Assembly (NCBI RefSeq): GCF_963678635.1
Contig: NC_087062.1
Coordinates: forward strand, 51,432,028 to 51,492,027
Length of the DNA: 60,000 bases
Source of the DNA: Symsagittifera roscoffensis
Taxonomy: Eukaryota; Xenacoelomorpha; Acoela; Convolutidae
Direction of reading: 5' to 3'
Shown here: positions 10,887 to 22,757 of the stretch, in pieces
How the letters are laid out: each line of letters starts with the position of its first letter
How positions within the stretch are numbered: the stretch's first letter is position 1
Translations under genes and position numbers: made by a program
The notes under the pieces: model-generated
Database searches by the model: none
Told to the model about the DNA's origin: nothing
Seen by the model: only the letters and a program-made list of their open reading frames with translations

Positions 10887-11424
10887 TCAATTTTTTTTTT
10901 CATAAAGTAATGATTTTTTGTAAGTAGTCAAGAGATATTGCTGATTTTTGAGTAGATAGTCAAGTTCTTTGATTTCGATGTAAGTTTGAGAGAATAACTC
11001 AAAATTGATGAGTTTTTCAAAGGAAAACTTTGGAAGTCTGATTCCAAACCCCATCAAGCAGGATTGAGCATCGAAAATCTTTACAGAAATGAAAGAATAA
11101 AGAACTTTTGCGGGGGAGTTTTCACAAATTTGGGAAATGGGTAAGGAATAAAAAAGTCTTTGATAGATTATCAATCGATTTATTGAACTATTTCCTTTTT
11201 TCTAAAATAAAAAAAATTTGTTTCCTTGTGAGATGTAATTCAGCCGTAAGTTCAAAGCTTTTATACTCAATAATTGGTTCTAAAGTGAACTTTCTGATTG
11301 AGTAAGTTTCTCTAAAGAGACCTTTACTTAGTCGGATCACTCTTTTTTGTACAATAATAACGTCCAAAAATTTATGAAAAAAGTAAGAGATGGTTATGGT
11401 TATGGATTTGTAAAAAAGGATCAT
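10887..11424 (-). pseudogene. Unknown Polinton gene with FRETYSI motif, truncated first-repeat copy
   Basis: The minus strand carries VQKRVIRLSKGLFRETYSI and then, in another frame, QSCLMGFGIRLPKFSFEKLI, NFELFSQTYIEIKELDYLLK. The same blocks occur in copy B at 40367-39712. In the first repeat the gene is cut by the duplication junction at 11390; the second repeat retains more of the upstream end. Function unknown. Confidence 0.45.
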
Positions 11425-13165
11425 GTCAACTTTTCAATGAAAAATTATAAATTTCTGAGAATCAATCTATTTTCTCTCGTATGCTTACGAAATTACTAAA
11501 ACTTTTAAAAAGAAAAAAATCACGCAAAAATCTTGCAAAAATCTCTTTAAACTTGCAAACAAATTGCAAAAAGTGTTTCAAATTTTTTCGACAAGATGCA
11601 AAAACCATCATGTATTATTTACTTGTGTATAAATTTTTTTAGTGTTTTTCCTAATATGTGTGCAAAAATTTTTAAAATTTTTTACTACGTTAGCGAGTTC
11701 GGAGTGCTAAATTAGGTTCAAATTTGTTTTTCAATGATTTATCCTGAACCTCTCATCTATTCTCAAAATAAAATCAAATTGGAGGAATTAATTAATTGCA
11801 AAGAACGAAGTTAATACCGAACAACAATTATTTAAAAAATATTCAATCAAAAATGTTCAATGAAAGAGGAAGTCGTCAACTGGTTGAGCCACAAACCTTG
11901 AGTCAGGAATCTCGGGGTATTTCAATACCACATGCTCAGCCACTTTCTCCATCATTTGCTTTGTTCCAAGTTGGTTCTCTGTGATGGGTACTTTTGTCAT
12001 ATGATGCTAGTTGAAATCGCTTCGCATCACTTCCACCATGTGCCAGACTTGGACTGGGGCGTCCACTCGGGCCAGAAAAACTCCATAGACTGTTTCTCGC
12101 ACTTGAGTTTGTACTAGATCTGTCGAGAATTCCACGGAGTATATGAGGTTGCTGTTTTGCACTGAGAAGATTATTTTGAGCAAAAAGTTGAATAAAAGGC
12201 ACTGAGTAAAAACAAGAGTGGTTAAATGTGGAGAGAGGAGGTAGCTGACAGTATATAAGTTGAATTTAAAATGATTAAGTGCTGAGAGAGGAGGTAGTTG
12301 ACGGTAGTTTAGTTGAAAATAAAAAATTATTTAGTTAGGAGAGAGGGGTACCTTCAACTCGAATGTGTGGGTTTAACCAATCAGAATTGATTTTCCTTAA
12401 TTGGATTGTAGTCGTATCCAATCAGATTTCAACTTTCTTTTATGGAATTCTTATATCAAAATCGTGTCCAATTGGAAACAAATTTCCATATTAGTTACTT
12501 TTTAGACCTTGTCGATCGCAATCACAAAAATATTCAAAAGAAAGTGAAAATATACACAAAAGCAATCGCAAAAGTAAATGATTAAGAGTTGTTTGCTGTA
12601 AAAATAGGAACTATTGCCAATATAAGTAACAAAAGAAAGAAGATTAGAACAATTAACATTTTCAATTTTTTTTTTCATAAAGTAATGATTTTTTGTAAGT
12701 AGTCAAGAGATATTGCTGATTTTTGAGTAGATAGTCAAGTTCTTTGATTTCGATGTAAGTTTGAGAGAATAACTCAAAATTGATGAGTTTTTCAAAGGAA
12801 AACTTTGGAAGTCTGATTCCAAACCCCATCAAGCAGGATTGAGCATCGAAAATCTTTACAGAAATGAAAGAATAAAGAACTTTTGCGGGGGAGTTTTCAC
12901 AAATTTGGGAAATGGGTAAGGAATAAAAAAGTCTTTGATAGATTATCAATCGATTTATTGAACTATTTCCTTTTTTCTAAAATAAAAAAAATTTGTTTCC
13001 TTGTGAGATGTAATTCAGCCGTAAGTTCAAAGCTTTTATACTCAATAATTGGTTCTAAAGTGAACTTTCTGATTGAGTAAGTTTCTCTAAAGAGACCTTT
13101 ACTTAGTCGGATCACTCTTTTTTGTACAATAATAACGTCCAAAAATTTATGAAAAAGGTAAGAGT
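11396..13165. repeat. 1775-bp direct repeat, second copy
   Basis: Near-exact copy of 9621-11390. Copy B of the Polinton (38300-40200) has this segment once, so one of the two copies is the extra. Near identity beside neighbours that have drifted strongly from copy B means the duplication is very young or is an assembly error. Confidence 0.95.
11860..12181 (-). pseudogene. Decayed copy of the Polinton 165-aa acidic-tail protein (second repeat)
   Basis: Identical to the pseudogene at 10085-10406, shifted by 1775 bp, with the same premature stop after VMRSDFN. The shared lesion shows that the gene was already dead when the segment duplicated. Confidence 0.7.
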
Positions 13166-13330
13166 CAACATCTATTTCATCAATAAGAAAACCAATTGGA
13201 ATTTTTCTTTTTTCTCGTAAAATAACTCGAGAAAATTCGAATGATTTTAATAGACAATTTTCAAAAAATGACTAAATTTTTTTTTTAATGATAAACAGTT
13301 CACTTTTAGAAACTGCTGGATTCTGATTGG
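12662..13330 (-). pseudogene. Unknown Polinton gene with FRETYSI motif, second-repeat copy
   Basis: Longest form of this gene in copy A. Reading down the minus strand: REKRKIPIGFLIDEIDVDSY (about 13215-13155), LFHKFLDVIIVQKRVIRL, GLFRETYSI, then after a frame change the FGIRLPKFSFEKLINFEL block to 12662. The upstream end would lie near 13330, close to the CTGATTGG boxes. The gene is divergent from polB, whose start is at 13582. Broken by frame changes. Confidence 0.45.
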
Positions 13331-13395
13331 TTGATTTCGAACAAACAGTGTTACTAAAAGAATACTCAATTCTGATTGGTTGAATTTCTCTATTC
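13325..13395. promoter_or_regulatory. Reverse CCAAT boxes between divergent Polinton genes, copy A
   Basis: CTGATTGG, the reverse complement of CCAATCAG, occurs twice (about 13324 and 13373), each preceded by ATT, roughly 200-260 bp upstream of the polB start. Copy B has CTGATTGG at about 40320 and a degenerate TCTGTTTGG near 40370. The region separates the minus-strand FRETYSI gene from polB, so it is a candidate bidirectional promoter. Confidence 0.45.
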
Positions 13396-13581
13396 AATCG
13401 AAAATAAAACTCATTTCATTCTGATTTTCTTTCACGTTAAAATCAATCGCTCTATTCTTTGTATAACTACTTGAATTATTCAGTAAGAACTTCTTGGGAC
13501 GTTTTAAATCTCCCAGTTTTGTAGGTGTCATGTACTTTTATTTAATTTTGCTACCAGCTAAACCTCCCACTTTTTTTTCAG

Positions 13582-14482
13582 ATGCCGGCACTCAAGAGAA
13601 TTGAAAAATTGAAATGCGAAGACTGTGGTAAAGAGTACAAAAGGTCCGATACGGTTCGACATCTCTAGAGCTGCTTGTGCGGAGATATTTTTTGTCCGGA
13701 ATGTAATTATTGTACTTCCAAACAGCAATGATTGAATTTTCATACGAGCAAGAAGCACGTAAAGTCAACCCCAAAATTAACAAAGTGTGTATCGTGCGAA
13801 AAATAACCTCCGAGCTAATTTTCACTGCAAAAACCGCGCAAGAAAGATCACGGATTGAAAGCGAGGAAAACGAGCGAATCTGTTGCTGATTTGATTAAAA
13901 CCTTGGATAACGACGAGGATAGTGATCAGCTACGAGATGAGTTGAATGCCTGTCAACACTTCTTGACAGATACTGAGATGGATAATGGACATTACAAGGT
14001 TTTCAATTTCCAACTTTCAAAACTAGACCCTAATCTGGTTAATGAAAAACTGGGTCAAGTCCTTGAAAAACTTGATCAACATTGCCTTGGGAGTTGTGTT
14101 ACGTAAAAAGAAACCGGCGAAAATTGTTATTTCTATGCTCATGAAAATAACACACTCCTTGATAAATATATGCTGCTTTAAACTGAAGCAGACTTGATGA
14201 AAATACAGAACAAGGTCATTAAGCAAGATATCATTGAAGTTTGTACACAAGAGAGACAAAATATAAAATGGCGAATCAAGTTGATCAAAAATGTGACCAT
14301 TTTTGCTGCCTTATTGAGAAACGTACCCATGGGATGGCCAGATTCAGTGACTCCCGAACCACTTCTGAGGAATAACCATGATTTCAAAAACAAAACAAGC
14401 ATACAATGAAATTTTGTGTTTGTTTCGAGCTCGTGCAGTTCATTTGCATGCAACAACTCGTACGACTTCGTAATCACATCAC
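13582..14482 (+). pseudogene. Polinton polB N-terminal zinc-finger region, copy A (truncated by retroelement)
   Basis: ATG at 13582 gives MPALKRIEKLKCEDCGKEYK then a stop after VRHL. In the following frames CLCGDIFCPECNYC and HTSKKH suggest paired C2H2-type fingers. Next comes LKARKTSESVADLIKTLDND and a long open stretch to 14106, then NVPMGWPDSVTPEPLLRNN near 14320-14375. Copy B (40617-45180) continues through exonuclease and polymerase motifs, which identifies this as the N-terminal part of protein-primed DNA polymerase B. The sequence ends at about 14482, where R1 begins. Confidence 0.75.
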
Positions 14483-14847
14483 ACAGACAATCAGTAGGAT
14501 ATATAAGAACAAAAAGACAAACACTAAGAAAGAAAATAATTAACAAACAAAAATAAATTAATAGGAAACGATTTTCAAAACGAAGAAACGCAGTCTCAGA
14601 ATCAGAAACAACTGCAATACAAGAACTTCAAAATTTAAAAGACTCAATAAGCAAAAATCACCAAATTGACGACCAACTATATTTCACTGATTCAGAAACC
14701 ACGTCACCAGCATCAGTAAAAGGTAAACGTAAAATAAAAAAATGCTATACAAACAAACCAATACGTTTGTACAATTGGAATCAACCAATAGGACACATTG
14801 AAAATTACACATTAACAGTAATACAACACAAAAATGTTTCGAAATGA
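14482..14847 (+). pseudogene. R1 ORF1 remnant (basic protein upstream of gag)
   Basis: Protein-level match to ORF1 of R3 (47504-47971). Shared blocks include VGYIRTKRQTL, KKIINKQ, RKRFSK, DQLYFTDSETTS, KRKIKK and NWNQPI. One stop interrupts it after KKIINKQK, and the N-terminus is lost at the polB junction. It ends with TGA at 14845-14847, overlapping the gag ATG at 14834 by 14 nt in the +1 frame, the same geometry as in R3. Conservation at amino-acid rather than DNA level indicates ORF1 was a real gene. Confidence 0.6.
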
Positions 14848-17640
14848 AGATAAACCAGAAAAATCAGTACTTCCGTTTTTAATATCTCCTTTAACTTAAC
14901 CTCGAGGACAAATAGAATTTTGTCAAAATTTAATTGCAAATTTATTTGAAAAAGGAGAATGCCCGTGCACAAAAGAATTTCCGATGTAAAAATCAACAGA
15001 CAATTTCTTGATCACTATCTCAAAGGTATATGTAGTCTCACATCACAATATGGAATCTACACATTAGAAATCATATCACCAAATGCATTTCTTGACAGAT
15101 ATCTCATTCAAACTGATAATGTAGATATTTAATTTTCAAAAGTCTTTACACAATACATCAAAAGCATACAACACCAAAACTCACAGAGAGCAAACTCGAT
15201 ATTTACAAATGATGTATTCTCACTTATCTATAGCTATTTATCTATATTAGAACTAAGTGAACCTCATGGCGATTCACCTACTCAAACATCTCGGTATACA
15301 ATTGTACGACAGGACATACACATATTTTCAAAATTTTTAAATTTAATCCGAGAAGATCTAACAAAAAATGAAATAACACAACATGTTAATCACGATTTAC
15401 AAAAAATCTTAGCATGGTTCATATTCGATTATTTTAGTCACATCCTCGATCTTATTGAATAAGCAAAAAAAATTTTCGACCACAAAATACAGATGACGAA
15501 ACTGTACTAGCAGAACAATCAGATTATGTTTGGGACATGAATGGTCTCTTGAATCATTTATTAATATCCCAACAGATATATCAAGTCAAGCAATTAACAC
15601 AATCTCTATTCACAAAGATTATGTTAGAGTAAATGCTTGTGAGTATGTAAGTGTTGTGCACTTACAGTTGACACAACACCTTTAAACTATAATTCATTCT
15701 TCCCTGAAAGAACAGGAAATAATAGTTTAATTTCTACATTTATGAATCATGATAAATTAAACGGAACAATAAATCTTACACAACAAGATATACAAACCCC
15801 ATCACCTTTTGTAAGCAAAGAAGTTATTGAAACAATAACAACAACAGAAGCACAACGAAGCATTTCACCATTTCAACCCAATTTTACAACTCCAAAATTA
15901 AAAAATCCAACGCTACAACAAAAAATCATACAATCCACAGTAAAACCCTCTGTTGCACAAAAATAACAACAAATGGATTACCAAACGTTTCGACCAGTAA
16001 CACAACCATCATACAAACAACAAACATCACATAGAATTAGTTTTGCAGAACATAATTACAACTATGTAAATGGACCAAAAACAACAAAACCTAAAACAAA
16101 CACTCAAAACCTCTTTGCACAAAATCAAAATACACCACAACCGTCTTTAAACTCAGTAAATTTTCATGATCAACCATGATCCTTTTAAGAACACAGTGGA
16201 AATTACCCAATTTTTAAACAAAATAAAAACAAAACAATTAAACATCATACCAAAAATCAACCTCATTATAATGCATAAAATTATTTTCCATCAGATGATG
16301 AAGAAAACGATAAGCAAAATCATCAACGAATATACTCGATCCAAAGACCTCGCTCTTACAGTATTGACCAACCAGATATTTTCGAACCATACGCACAAAA
16401 CGAACAAATAAAACAACCTAGAAATAGTCCAACATCTTACAACAATAGTTTTCAACAACAAAATCCAGTTAACTCACAATCATACCAATCAACTCAAATG
16501 CATAACGAAATTTCACTGCCAAATTATTTACAACAACACGAAATAACAAAAAGCCAACTAACCAATTTTTATCAAATTCCACATGCCGCAGAATCACTAC
16601 AAATGACTATGAACTATACCAAATGGGTGAATCATCAATAACATCAAATAAACCACTAATGGCATTCACAGGCACAGATCTTGAATACTCTTTAGAAGAT
16701 TATCTAAATGCAGTCACAGCAAATTTAATTTTAAATATACGGACACAGCATTGCTGAATGCAGACAAAAATAACAAAATAATCAAAACAAACCACAAAAA
16801 TATTGAGAATTAAACAAATCATTTTATCAATATATGAAGAAAGATCAAAAATCACCCAACAAAAACATTCATAGTAATAATAGTTCAGGAAAACCACTTC
16901 CAAATAACTCCAATTACTCTGGACAACAATCACCCTACCATACAAATTATAGAGGAAGATCACCATACCAACGAAATTCACGTGGTCGATCACATAGTCG
17001 AAATGGTCAATATCGAAATAACTATTCAAGATCAAATTCAAACCAACCTGAAATTTCATTTCATGCCAGTTCCCGTTCAAATTCTAGAAATAGAAATTAT
17101 TCAAATAATCGATCTAGAAACATTTCATGCAATCGATATAGAAATTATTCCAACGATAGGAATAGAAACTATTCAAACAATTGAAACCCTAGATATCAAA
17201 ATAATCGATCACTTGATTATTCTAACAACAGATCAAAATATAAATATTATCAAAATAGATCACGCTATAATTCACACAACAGAAGTTCTAGCTAAAACAA
17301 CAGACAGAGGAACTACTCTCAATCATCACATAGGAATAACACACATGATCAAAATTCACAACAAAACATCAAAGACAAATAAATCAAGTACAATCAACTG
17401 AAGAAACTCAACCAGACCCCCTGGTACTGAAAACAACGAAAGCACAAAGTTGCAATTAAATCACATAAATTGCGAATCCACAGACAGCGAAAGTGACACA
17501 GAAAACACAATTTCAATTAATATGATAAACTTTGAAAATGACTATGAACCTATTACATATGAACAACCGATATATTCTCACATATAACAAAACCATGATC
17601 AATTTTTTTGAATTATTATACAAGACCAATATCCAATAAC
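14834..17640 (+). pseudogene. R1 gag (truncated, multiple stops)
   Basis: Starts MFRNEDKPEKSVLPFL, then a stop; the conserved N-terminal domain follows (QNLIANLFEKG, CTKEF). Later frames carry the Gln/Asn-rich middle region (15742-16440) and the capsid entry LMAFTGTDLEYSLEDYLNAV (about 16650-16720). A deletion of about 600 bp relative to R2 removes the capsid core and the zinc knuckle. The Asn/Arg/Ser/Tyr-rich tail resumes at 16834-17184. Frameshifts and stops throughout. Confidence 0.7.
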
Positions 17641-17749
17641 ACAACAAAGGAAAAAATAGAAAAAATAGAAGAAGAAGAAATAAGAAGAAAAACCCACATA
17701 ATGCTCAAGAACAAATAACTTTTATCAAAACATACCTAAAGAACCACAG

Positions 17750-17917
17750 GTACAAAAGGAAAAAAGATGGACAATTCCACTTCTTTTAGAAAGTTCAAAA
17801 ACCAAACGATTGCAAACACCAGACCTTGAAATAGATTTTTTATTAGGTTCTGGAGCAGAATCAAATATTATAAATATTCCGACTTGGAATGAAATAAAAA
17901 TTTTACACCCAAAGTCA
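17750..17917 (+). pseudogene. R1 protease fragment
   Basis: Contains LQTPDLEIDFLLGSGAESN and then IINIPTWNEI before the junction with polB. The retropepsin motif should be D-S-G-A; here the Asp codon position reads Gly (GSGA), as in R2. The shared change means the lesion predates the R1/R2 duplication. Confidence 0.7.
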
Positions 17918-18612
17918 ACCCCAAAATTATCAAAGTGTTTATCGTGCGAAAAAGAACCTACTAGCTAATATTCTTTTCAACAACAGCGCAAGAAAGATCA
18001 CGGATTGAAAGCGAGGAAAACGAGTGAACCTGTTGCTGATTTGATTAAAACCTTGGATAACGAGGAGGATAGTGATCAGCTACGAGATGAGTTGAATGCC
18101 TGTCAACACTTCTTGACAGATACCGAGATGGAAAATGGACACTACAAGGTTTTCAATATCCAATTTCAAAACTAGAACCTAATCTGGTTAATGAAAAACT
18201 AGGTCAAGTCTTTGAAAAACTTGATCAACATTGCCTTGGGAGTTGTGTTACTTTATATAGAAACCGGCGAAAATCGTTATTTCTTTGCTCATGAAAATAA
18301 CACACTCTCTGATAAATATATGCTGCTTTAAACTGAAGCAGACTTGATGACTATACAGAGCAAGGTCATTAAGCAAGATATCATTGAAGTTTGTACACAA
18401 GAGAGACAAAATACAAAATGGCGATTCAAGTTGATCACAAATGTGACCATTTTTGCTGCCTTATTGAGAAACGTACCCATGGGATGGCCAGATTCAGTGA
18501 TTCCCGAACCACTTCTGAGGATTAACCATGATTTCAAAATTGAAACAAGCATACAATGAAATTTTGTGTTTGTTTCGAGCTCTTGCAGTTCATATGCATG
18601 CAACAACTCGTA
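17917..18612 (+). pseudogene. Second Polinton polB N-terminal fragment
   Basis: Matches 13772-14482: KARKTSEPVADLIKTLDN, LNACQHFLTDTEMENGHYK, and the NVPMGWPDSVIPEPLLR block near 18480-18530. It starts inside the zinc-finger region at AAAGTCAACCCC and ends at the same polB/retroelement junction (ACAACTCGT|ACGACTTCGT). It is therefore not a separate insertion site but a duplicate of the polB-retroelement chimera. Confidence 0.85.
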
Positions 18613-21600
18613 CGACTTCGTCAAAATTTAATTGCAAACCTATTCGAAAAAGGAGAAAGCCCGTGCACAAAAGAATTTCCCGATGTAAAATTCAATGACA
18701 ATTTCTTGATCACTAACTCAAAAGTATATGTAGTCTCACATCACAATATGGAATCTACAGAATAGAAATCAGATCACCAAATGCATTTCATGACAGATAT
18801 CTCATTCAAACTGATAATGTAGATATTGAATTTTCAAAAGTCTTTACACAATACCTCAAAAGCATACAAGACCAAAACTCACAGAGAAAAACTCGATATT
18901 TACAAATGATGTATTCTCACTTATCTATTGCTTTTTATCTATATTAGAACTAAATGAACCTCAAGACGATTCACCTACTCAAACATCTCGGTATACAATT
19001 GTACGACAGGACATACACATATTTTCCAAATCTTCAAATTTAATCCGAGAAGAACTAACAAAAAATGAAATAACACAACATGTTAAACACGATTTACAAA
19101 AAATCTTAGCATGGTTCATAATCGATTATTTTAGTCACAGTCTCGATCTTATTAAACAAGCAAGAAACAATTTTCGACCACAAAATACAGATGACGAAAC
19201 TGTACTAGCAGAACAGTCAGATTATGTTTGGGACCCTGAATGGTCTCATGAATCATTTATTAATATCCCAACATATATACCAAGTCAAGCAATTAACACA
19301 ATCTCTATTCACAAAAATTATGTTAGAGTATATCCACTTACAGTTGACACTACACCTTTAACTTTAAACTATAATTCATTCTTCCCTGAAAGAACAGGAA
19401 ATAATAGTTTAATTTCTACATTTATAAATAATGATAATTTAAACGGAACAAGAAATCTTACACAACAAGATATACAAACCACATCACCATTTGTAAGCGA
19501 AGAAGTTATTGAAACAATAACAGCAACAGAAGCACAACGAAGCATTTTACCATTTCAACCCAATTTTACAACTCCAAAATTAAAAAATCCAACGCTACAA
19601 CAAAAAAATATACAATCCACAGTAAAACCCTCTGTGGCACAAAAAAATTCAAAAATGGATTACCAAACGTTTGTATGATGGATTACCAGTAACAAAACCA
19701 TCATACAAACAACAAACATCACATAGAAATAATTTTGCAGAACATAATTACAACTATGTAAATGGACCAAAAACAACAAAACCTAAAACAAATACTAAAA
19801 ACCTCTTTGCACAAAATCAAAATATACCACAACCGACTTTAAACTCAGTAAGTTTTCATGATCAACCACAATCCTCACAAGAACACAGTGAAAATTACCC
19901 AATTTTCAAACAAAATAAAAACAAAACAAATAAACATCATACCAAAAATCAACCTCATAATAATGCACAAAATTATTTTCCATCAGATGATGAAAAATAC
20001 GATAACCAATATCATCAACGAATTTACTCGAGCCAAAGACCTCACTCTTACAGTATTGACCAACCAGATATTTTCGAACCATACACACAAAACGAACAAA
20101 TACGACAACCTAGAAATAATCCAACATCTTACAACAACAATTTTCAACAACAAAATCCAATTAACACAAAATTATACCAACCAACTCAAATGCATATTGA
20201 AATTTCACTGCCAAATTGTTTACACAACTCGAAATAACAAAAAGCCAATTAACAAATTTTTATCAAATGCCACATGCCGCAGAATCACTACAAATGACTA
20301 TGAACTATACCAATTGGGTGAATCATCAATAACATCAAATAAACCACTAATGGCATTCACAGGCACAGATCTTGAATACTCTTTAGAAGATTATCTAAAT
20401 GCAGTCACAGCAAATTTAATTTTAAATATAGGTACTGAACCAGTAAACACGCCACTTCATCAAAATTGGATACATAGACGCACAGCTTTAACCCAAACTA
20501 CACTTGACGGCGCCGCCCAAAAATGATTTTCAGTTTTACCTATAGAAATAAAATAGTTCTATGCAACGAAATTCGTAGACTCCCTAATGACACAATAAAA
20601 CAACTTGCAGTAAGAATAGAAACACCAGTCCGAAAAGCATATTCACTCAATACTCATGGTTATAAAATTACAAAGATGACAGAAATCCTAATGATGACTC
20701 TAACACCTCAATTGCAAAAAATATCAAAAAAAAGAGAGTATCACATCCTTCCTCAATCCGAGAACCAGATTTAGAATTTAGGAAACTAGTAAATAAACTA
20801 GAGCAAGCCGAAATCACTATGAAACTAGAAGAAACAGAAAATCTAAAGCTACAATATGCGAACAACATCCAAACTACTACTTCACAGATAAACAATATCA
20901 ACGACTCTGATACAGAATTATTCGAAAAAATCAATGAAATTTTGAACATTTACGAGAAAAATCCAAATTTTAGAGGCAAACCATCATTCAAAAAATGGTG
21001 TATTTTTTGTAGACGGTACGGACACAGCATTACTGAATGCAGACAAAAACAACAAAATAATCAAAACAAACCACAAAAATATAGAGAACCAAACAAATCA
21101 TTTCATCAATATATGAAGAAAGATCAAAAATTACCCGACAAAAACATTCATAGTAATAATAGTTCAGGAAAACCACTTCCAAGTAACTCCAGTTATTCTG
21201 GACCACAATCACCCTAAACGAATTATAGAGGAAGATAACCATATCAACGAAGTTCACGTGGTCGATCACATAGTCGAAATGGTCAAGATCGAAATAAATA
21301 CTCAAGATCAAATTCAAACCAACCTGAAATTTCATTTCATGCCAGTTCCCATTCAAATTCTAGAAATAGAAATTATTCAAATAATCGATCTAGAAACTGT
21401 TCATACAATCGATATAGAAATTAATCCAACGATAGGAATAAAAATTATTCAAACAACTGAAACCCTAGATTATTCTAAGAACGATCACGCGAGTATTCTA
21501 ACAACAGATCAAAATATAATAATTATCAAAATAGATCACGCGATAATTCACAGAACAGAAGTTCAAGCTAAAACAACAGACAAAGGAACTACTCTCAATC

Positions 21601-21745
21601 ATCACATAGGATAACACACATTATCAAAATTCACAACAAAATTATAGGAGTAGTACACCTAAACATCAAAGACAAATAAATCAAGTACAATCAACTGAAG
21701 AAACTCAACCAGACCCCCCTGGTACTGAAAACAACGAAAGCACAA
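18612..21745 (+). pseudogene. R2 gag with CCHC zinc knuckle
   Basis: N-terminal conserved domain (QNLIANLFEKGESPCTKEF), Gln/Asn/Pro-rich middle (19671-20237), capsid entry LMAFTGTDLEYSLEDYLNA (20350-20410), then NWIHRRTALTQTTLDGAAQK at 20465-20524 followed by a stop. A short deletion follows. The nucleocapsid knuckle CIFCRRYGHSITEC (C-x2-C-x4-H-x4-C) lies at about 21003-21044, followed by the Asn/Arg/Ser/Tyr-rich tail. Frame changes and stops occur throughout. Confidence 0.75.
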
Positions 21746-21754
21746 ATAACCTTT

Positions 21755-22524
21755 ATCAAAACATACCTAAAAAACCACAGGTACAAAAGGAAAAAAGATG
21801 GACAATCCCATTTCTTTTAGAAAGTTCAAAATCCAAACGGTTGCAAACACCAGACCTTGAAATAGATTTTTCAATAGGTTCTGGAGCAGAATCAAATATT
21901 ATAAATATTCCCACTTGGAATGAAATAAAAATTCTACACCCAAAGTTAATAACCTTCAAAACAACAAGCAGACTAGCAACCGCACAAGGATCAACCTTAA
22001 CAAATTATGGAAAAATCAATTTTTTCCTTGTTCCCACTCGAACAATGGAACAAAACAAACTCATGAGCAAACCATTTAAGCAAACTTTCCACATCACTGA
22101 TATAAAACATAATACTATTGGAATCCCATTTATTACTAAATATATACCAACAATAATGATCTTAAATAAGAGAATTCATATAAATGATAAATACACAAGA
22201 ACGAAAAACACAGCTTTGAAATTTTTTCAAAGAATAAACAAACAACCACAACTCTTCTCTAAAATGTACCCCATATACAATCAGGAACGGAAACACCTGA
22301 AACCACTATCAGGAAATGTGTATAACTTCTCAATCAAACAAGTTCACCAATATGATAAAGAACAAAATAAACAACATCTCTTAATGTCTGACCTTGATTT
22401 CAGACCAATTCATAAATTTTACCGAGTAAAAATTTCATCTATCAAATACATGAAAGACTCAAACTCCGATATGATTTCTTTACACATCTGTAACAATTTT
22501 CTATATAAAATAACCTACCTCTAG
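21755..22524 (+). pseudogene. R2 protease and linker to RT
   Basis: Reads in the same frame as the end of gag: IPKKPQVQKEKRWTIPFLLE leads directly into LQTPDLEIDFSIGSGAESN. The catalytic D-S-G is G-S-G. The rest of the retropepsin-like domain (ATAQGSTL, FHITDIKHNTIGIPFI) is intact, followed by a linker of about 110 residues that also occurs in R3. Stop near 22524. The gag/pro fusion in one frame is clearest in this copy. Confidence 0.75.
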
Positions 22525-22757
22525 GACTCTTAGGTTATTGTGAAACTAACGCAATAATTTCTCCCACAAAAGAAATAGCGTATAGAGTAAATAATAATGT
22601 ACAACTATTAGATATACGTCAATCAACAATAAAATTGCCAATTAAAAACATTTTAAGCAACAAAAAACGCAATACTTATTAATTCACAAAAACACCATAT
22701 TTTTAACCAACATTTCAAAGATCGAAATACACGGAAGAACAACAAAAATTCCTAACA

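Larger units (their letters stand above)
9621..11395. repeat. 1775-bp direct repeat, first copy
   Basis: Sequence from 9621 is repeated from 11396, offset 1775, with every internal ORF identical. The only difference I see is one A/G near the right boundary, where the next base also diverges. The junction carries a duplicated ATGGTT (ATGGTTATGGTTATGG at 11390-11405), suggesting microhomology-mediated unequal exchange. It contains a Polinton tail repeat, a decayed copy of the 38358-38855 gene, CCAAT boxes and part of another unknown gene. Confidence 0.95.
14482..17917 (+). mobile_element. R1: 5'- and 3'-truncated Ty3/gypsy-like retroelement
   Basis: The left edge joins polB (ACAACTCGT) to retroelement sequence equivalent to 47576 of R3 (ACGACTTCGTAATCAC versus ACGACCTTGTAATCAC). 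It runs through the end of ORF1, gag and the start of the protease, then stops at ACACCCAAAGT, where polB sequence resumes by microhomology. An internal deletion near 16737 removes about 600 bp present in R2, including the zinc knuckle. No LTRs. The plus strand is A-rich and G-poor, unlike the flanks. Confidence 0.85.

Noticed and set aside
16700-17080. Long minus-strand ORF opposite gag (Tyr/Val-rich, also at 21030, 50467 and 51390)
   Set aside because: Mirror of the Asn/Arg/Ser-rich gag tail; low-complexity codons on the coding strand avoid antisense stops.
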